This document shows, piece by piece, positions 62,301-64,000 of a stretch of 64,000 nt of DNA. Every line of letters begins with the position of its first letter. The stretch's first letter is position 1. The DNA is taken from assembly GCA_036971475.1 (NCBI GenBank), contig JBAIZL010000010.1:13282526-13346525 (forward strand). Reading direction: 5' to 3'. Origin of the DNA: Prosapia bicincta. Lineage: Eukaryota; Arthropoda; Insecta; Hemiptera; Cercopidae. Both the position numbers and the translations under genes were made by a program. The notes under the pieces were generated by a model. The model had not been told where the DNA came from. It saw nothing but the letters and a program-made list of their open reading frames with translations, and searched no databases.

Positions 62301-63173
62301 TATAACATTGGTTGTTCTTCTATCTGGAGCTGGAATCACTAAACTACTGGAGGAGCTTACTATAGAACATACAGTTGTCCATGTGAGAAACAGCCATCTC
62401 TCAATCACTTCCGGCTCTAAGGGTTTTGCCTGATACTTATGAAGCTCTTTATATATAACATTGGTGGTTCTTCTATCTGGAGCTGGAATCACTAAACTAC
62501 TGAAGGAGCTTACTCTAGAACATACAGTTGTCCATGTGAGAAACAGCCATCTGTCAATCACTTCCGGCTCTAAGGGTTTTGCCTGATACTCATGAAGCTC
62601 TTTATATATAACATTGGTGGTTCTTCCACCTGGAGCTGGAATCACTAAACTACTGGAGGAGCTTACTATAGAACATAAAGTTGTCCATGTGAGAAACAGC
62701 CATCTCTCAATCACTTCCGGCTCTAAGGGTTTTGCCTGATACTCATGAAGCTCTTTATATATAACATTGGTGGTTCTTCCATCTGGAGCTGGAATCACTA
62801 AACTACTGGAGGAGCTTACTATAGAACATAAAGTTGTCCATGTGAGAAACAGCCATCTCTCAATCACTTCCGGCTCTAAGGGTTTTGCCTGATACTCATG
62901 AAGCTCTTTATATATAACATTGGTGGTTCTTCCACCTGGAGCTGGAATCACTAAACTACTGGAGGAGCTTACTATAGAACATAAAGTTGTCCATGTGAGA
63001 AACAGCCATCTCTCAATCACTTCCGGCTCTAAGGGTTTTGCCTGATACTCATGAAGCTCTTTATATATAACATTGGTGGTTCTTCCATCTGGAGCTGGAA
63101 TCACTAAACTACTGGAGGAGCTTACTATAGAACATAAAGTTGTCCATGTGAGAAACAGCCATCTCTCAATCAC
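29385..63173 (-). other. Near-continuous minus-strand open frame imposed by the 153-bp satellite
   Basis: Because 153 equals 51 codons, one of six frames stays open along the array: apparent ORFs 54459-63173 (2904 aa), 51531-54452 (973), 36405-51476 (5023), 31662-36398 (1578) and 29385-31655 (756). All lie in the same register. They are broken by TAG at 54459, TAA at 51531, TAG at 36405 and TAG at 31662, and the left end stops with TAA at 29385 outside the array. The repeated peptide has hydrophobic WLFLTWTTVCSIV, a run of serines, LVIPAPDGRTTNVIYK and ELHEYQAKPLEPEVIER. No known family is recognised. Most variants change the residue (P/S, V/M, F/C, G/R, Y/C), which fits drift rather than protein constraint. 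No start context, signal peptide, unique termini or splice structure supports a gene. Confidence 0.15.
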
Positions 63174-63194
63174 TTCCGGCTCTAAGGGTTTTGC
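29397..63194. repeat. 153-bp satellite array, 221 units
   Basis: The unit, on the plus strand, runs CTCTTTATATATAACATTGG, TGGTTCTTCCATCTGGAGCT, GGAATCACTAAACTACTGGA, GGAGCTTACTATAGAACATA, CAGTTGTCCATGTGAGAAAC, AGCCATCTCTCAATCACTTC, CGGCTCTAAGGGTTTTGCCT, GATACTCATGAAG. The span from 29397 to 63194 equals 221 periods minus the last 15 bases, so there is no net length change. Diagnostic variants spaced far apart are always multiples of 153 from each other. Common variants include TTACATATAAC, TTCTATCTGG, CATCTTGAGC, GGAGTAGC, GAGACACAG, ATCATTTCC and the linked pair TCCGACTC/GGGCTTT. Variants are clustered regionally: TTACATATAAC, GGCCAACTC and GGAGTAGC are concentrated at about 31.7-44.4 kb. 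Confidence 0.99.
30740..40210. repeat. 4,743-bp (31-unit) tandem higher-order duplication in the 153-bp satellite
   Basis: Rare markers recur 4,743 bp (31 x 153) apart: GAAGCCCTTT at 32912 and 37655, GCCATCTTTC at 34241 and 38984, GCTCTAAGAG at 34721 and 39464, the unit containing AACGGCCAAC at 35308 and 40051, and the stop-creating GGCTATAAGG at 31660 and 36403. The two copies therefore run roughly 30.74-35.48 and 35.48-40.21 kb. Edges are placed by eye and may be off by a unit or two. Confidence 0.85.
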
Positions 63195-63195
63195 T

Positions 63196-64000
63196 CTAGG
63201 TTGCGCGACGCACCCCTTTACCCCTTAAGACTTACTTATTTAGACCAGCGTGTATACAATTTGTTCCAAACGTTTACTCTCGCCCTTCAGAAGGTTTTCC
63301 TCTACACCGGACCTTTAGACTCGGAACCACCGGACGTAGGGAGTTTACCCTAGGTTGTGTGATGCACTCCTTTACCCCTTCAGACTTACTTATTTAGACT
63401 AGCGTGAATACAATTTGTTCCAAACGTTTACTCTCGCCCTTCAGAAGGTCTTCCTCTACACCGGACCCTTAGTATCGGACCCACCGGACGTAGGGAGTTT
63501 ACCCTAGGTTGTGTGATGCACCCCTTTACCCCTTCAGACTTACTTATTTAGACTAGCGTGAATACAATTTGTTCCAAACGTTTACTCTCGCCCTTCAGAA
63601 GGTTTTCCTCTACACCGGACCTTTAGACTCGGACCCACCGGACGTAGGGAGTTTACCCTAGGTTGTGTGATGCACCCCTTTACCCCTTCAGACTTATTTA
63701 TGTAAACGAGCATGAATATAATATGTTCCAAACGTTTACTCTCGCCTTTCAGAAGGTCTTCCTCTACACCGGACCTTTAGACTCGGACCCACCGGACGTA
63801 GGGAGTTTACCCTAGGTTGTGTGACGCACTCCTTTAGCCCTTCAGACTTATTTATTTAGACCAGCGTGAATACAATTTGTTCCAAACGTTTACTCTCGCC
63901 CTTCATAAGGTATTCCTCTACACCGGACTCTTAGACTCGAACCCACCGGACGTAGGGAGTTTGCTCCAGGTTGCGTGACGCACCCCTTTATCCCTTCAGA
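63196..64000. repeat. 154-bp satellite, 5 units and running off the window
   Basis: CTAGG (CCAGG in the last) recurs at 63196, 63350, 63504, 63658, 63812 and 63966, exactly 154 bp apart. Landmarks are GGTTGTGTGATGCACCCCTT, CAGACTTACTTATTTAGACT, TTGTTCCAAACGTTTACTCT, GAAGGTTTTCCTCTACACCG and CCACCGGACGTAGGGAGTTT. It is unrelated by eye to the 153-bp monomer and has no long ORF. It directly follows the 153-bp array with no intervening unique sequence. Confidence 0.97.

Noticed and set aside
29385..63173. Five giant protein-coding genes (756 to 5023 residues) on the minus strand
   Set aside because: They are consecutive pieces of one satellite frame separated by single stop codons, with no unique termini, no promoter or splice context, and mostly amino-acid-changing variation.

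Overview
The window looks like a repeat-dominated stretch of a eukaryotic nuclear genome, most likely an animal. It is AT-rich, has long (TA)n, (CA)n and purine tracts, and has no dense gene packing, operons or ribosome-binding sites. Tandem arrays occupy roughly three quarters of it. No complete protein-coding gene, rRNA, tRNA or CRISPR array could be supported. An arthropod is a guess from general texture only; no diagnostic sequence was recognised.

Layout, left to right. 77-347: a 22-bp minisatellite. About 1691-2150: first copy of a dispersed AT-rich element. 2223-3960: a 19-bp repeat organised in 95-bp higher-order units. 3985-4400: microsatellites around a degenerate 17-bp repeat. 5319-12749: a 23-bp minisatellite of some 320 units that contains a 2,119-bp tandem segmental duplication. 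12931-13173: a CpG-rich patch with a possible short coding exon. About 15610-19987: a 96-bp satellite with local 288-bp trimers. 21905-23626: two blocks of a 137/134-bp repeat split by a (CA)n-bearing spacer. 24050-24280: a purine-rich tract. 26903-27254: four copies of an 88-bp repeat carrying a 16-bp palindrome. Further copies of the dispersed element lie near 20.8 kb, 25.1-25.5 kb and, inverted, 28.3-28.6 kb. 29397-63194: 221 units of a 153-bp satellite. 63196 to the window end: a different, 154-bp satellite joined directly to it.

The most striking signal is the 153-bp satellite. It keeps exact 153-bp register over 33.8 kb with no net insertion or deletion. Because 153 is divisible by three, one minus-strand frame stays open except for four stop codons, giving apparent ORFs of 756, 1578, 5023, 973 and 2904 residues. 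I treat these as a by-product of the repeat rather than genes. A diverged relative of the monomer lies just outside the array (about 28990-29200) and shares the flank found at the array's left edge, so the window may preserve the satellite's source sequence. Blocks of monomers are themselves duplicated, clearly at a 31-unit (4,743-bp) offset and also at other multiples of 153.

There is no evident set of cooperating genes. The window is best read as a satellite-rich, possibly pericentromeric or otherwise heterochromatic domain in which several unrelated arrays grew by different routes.
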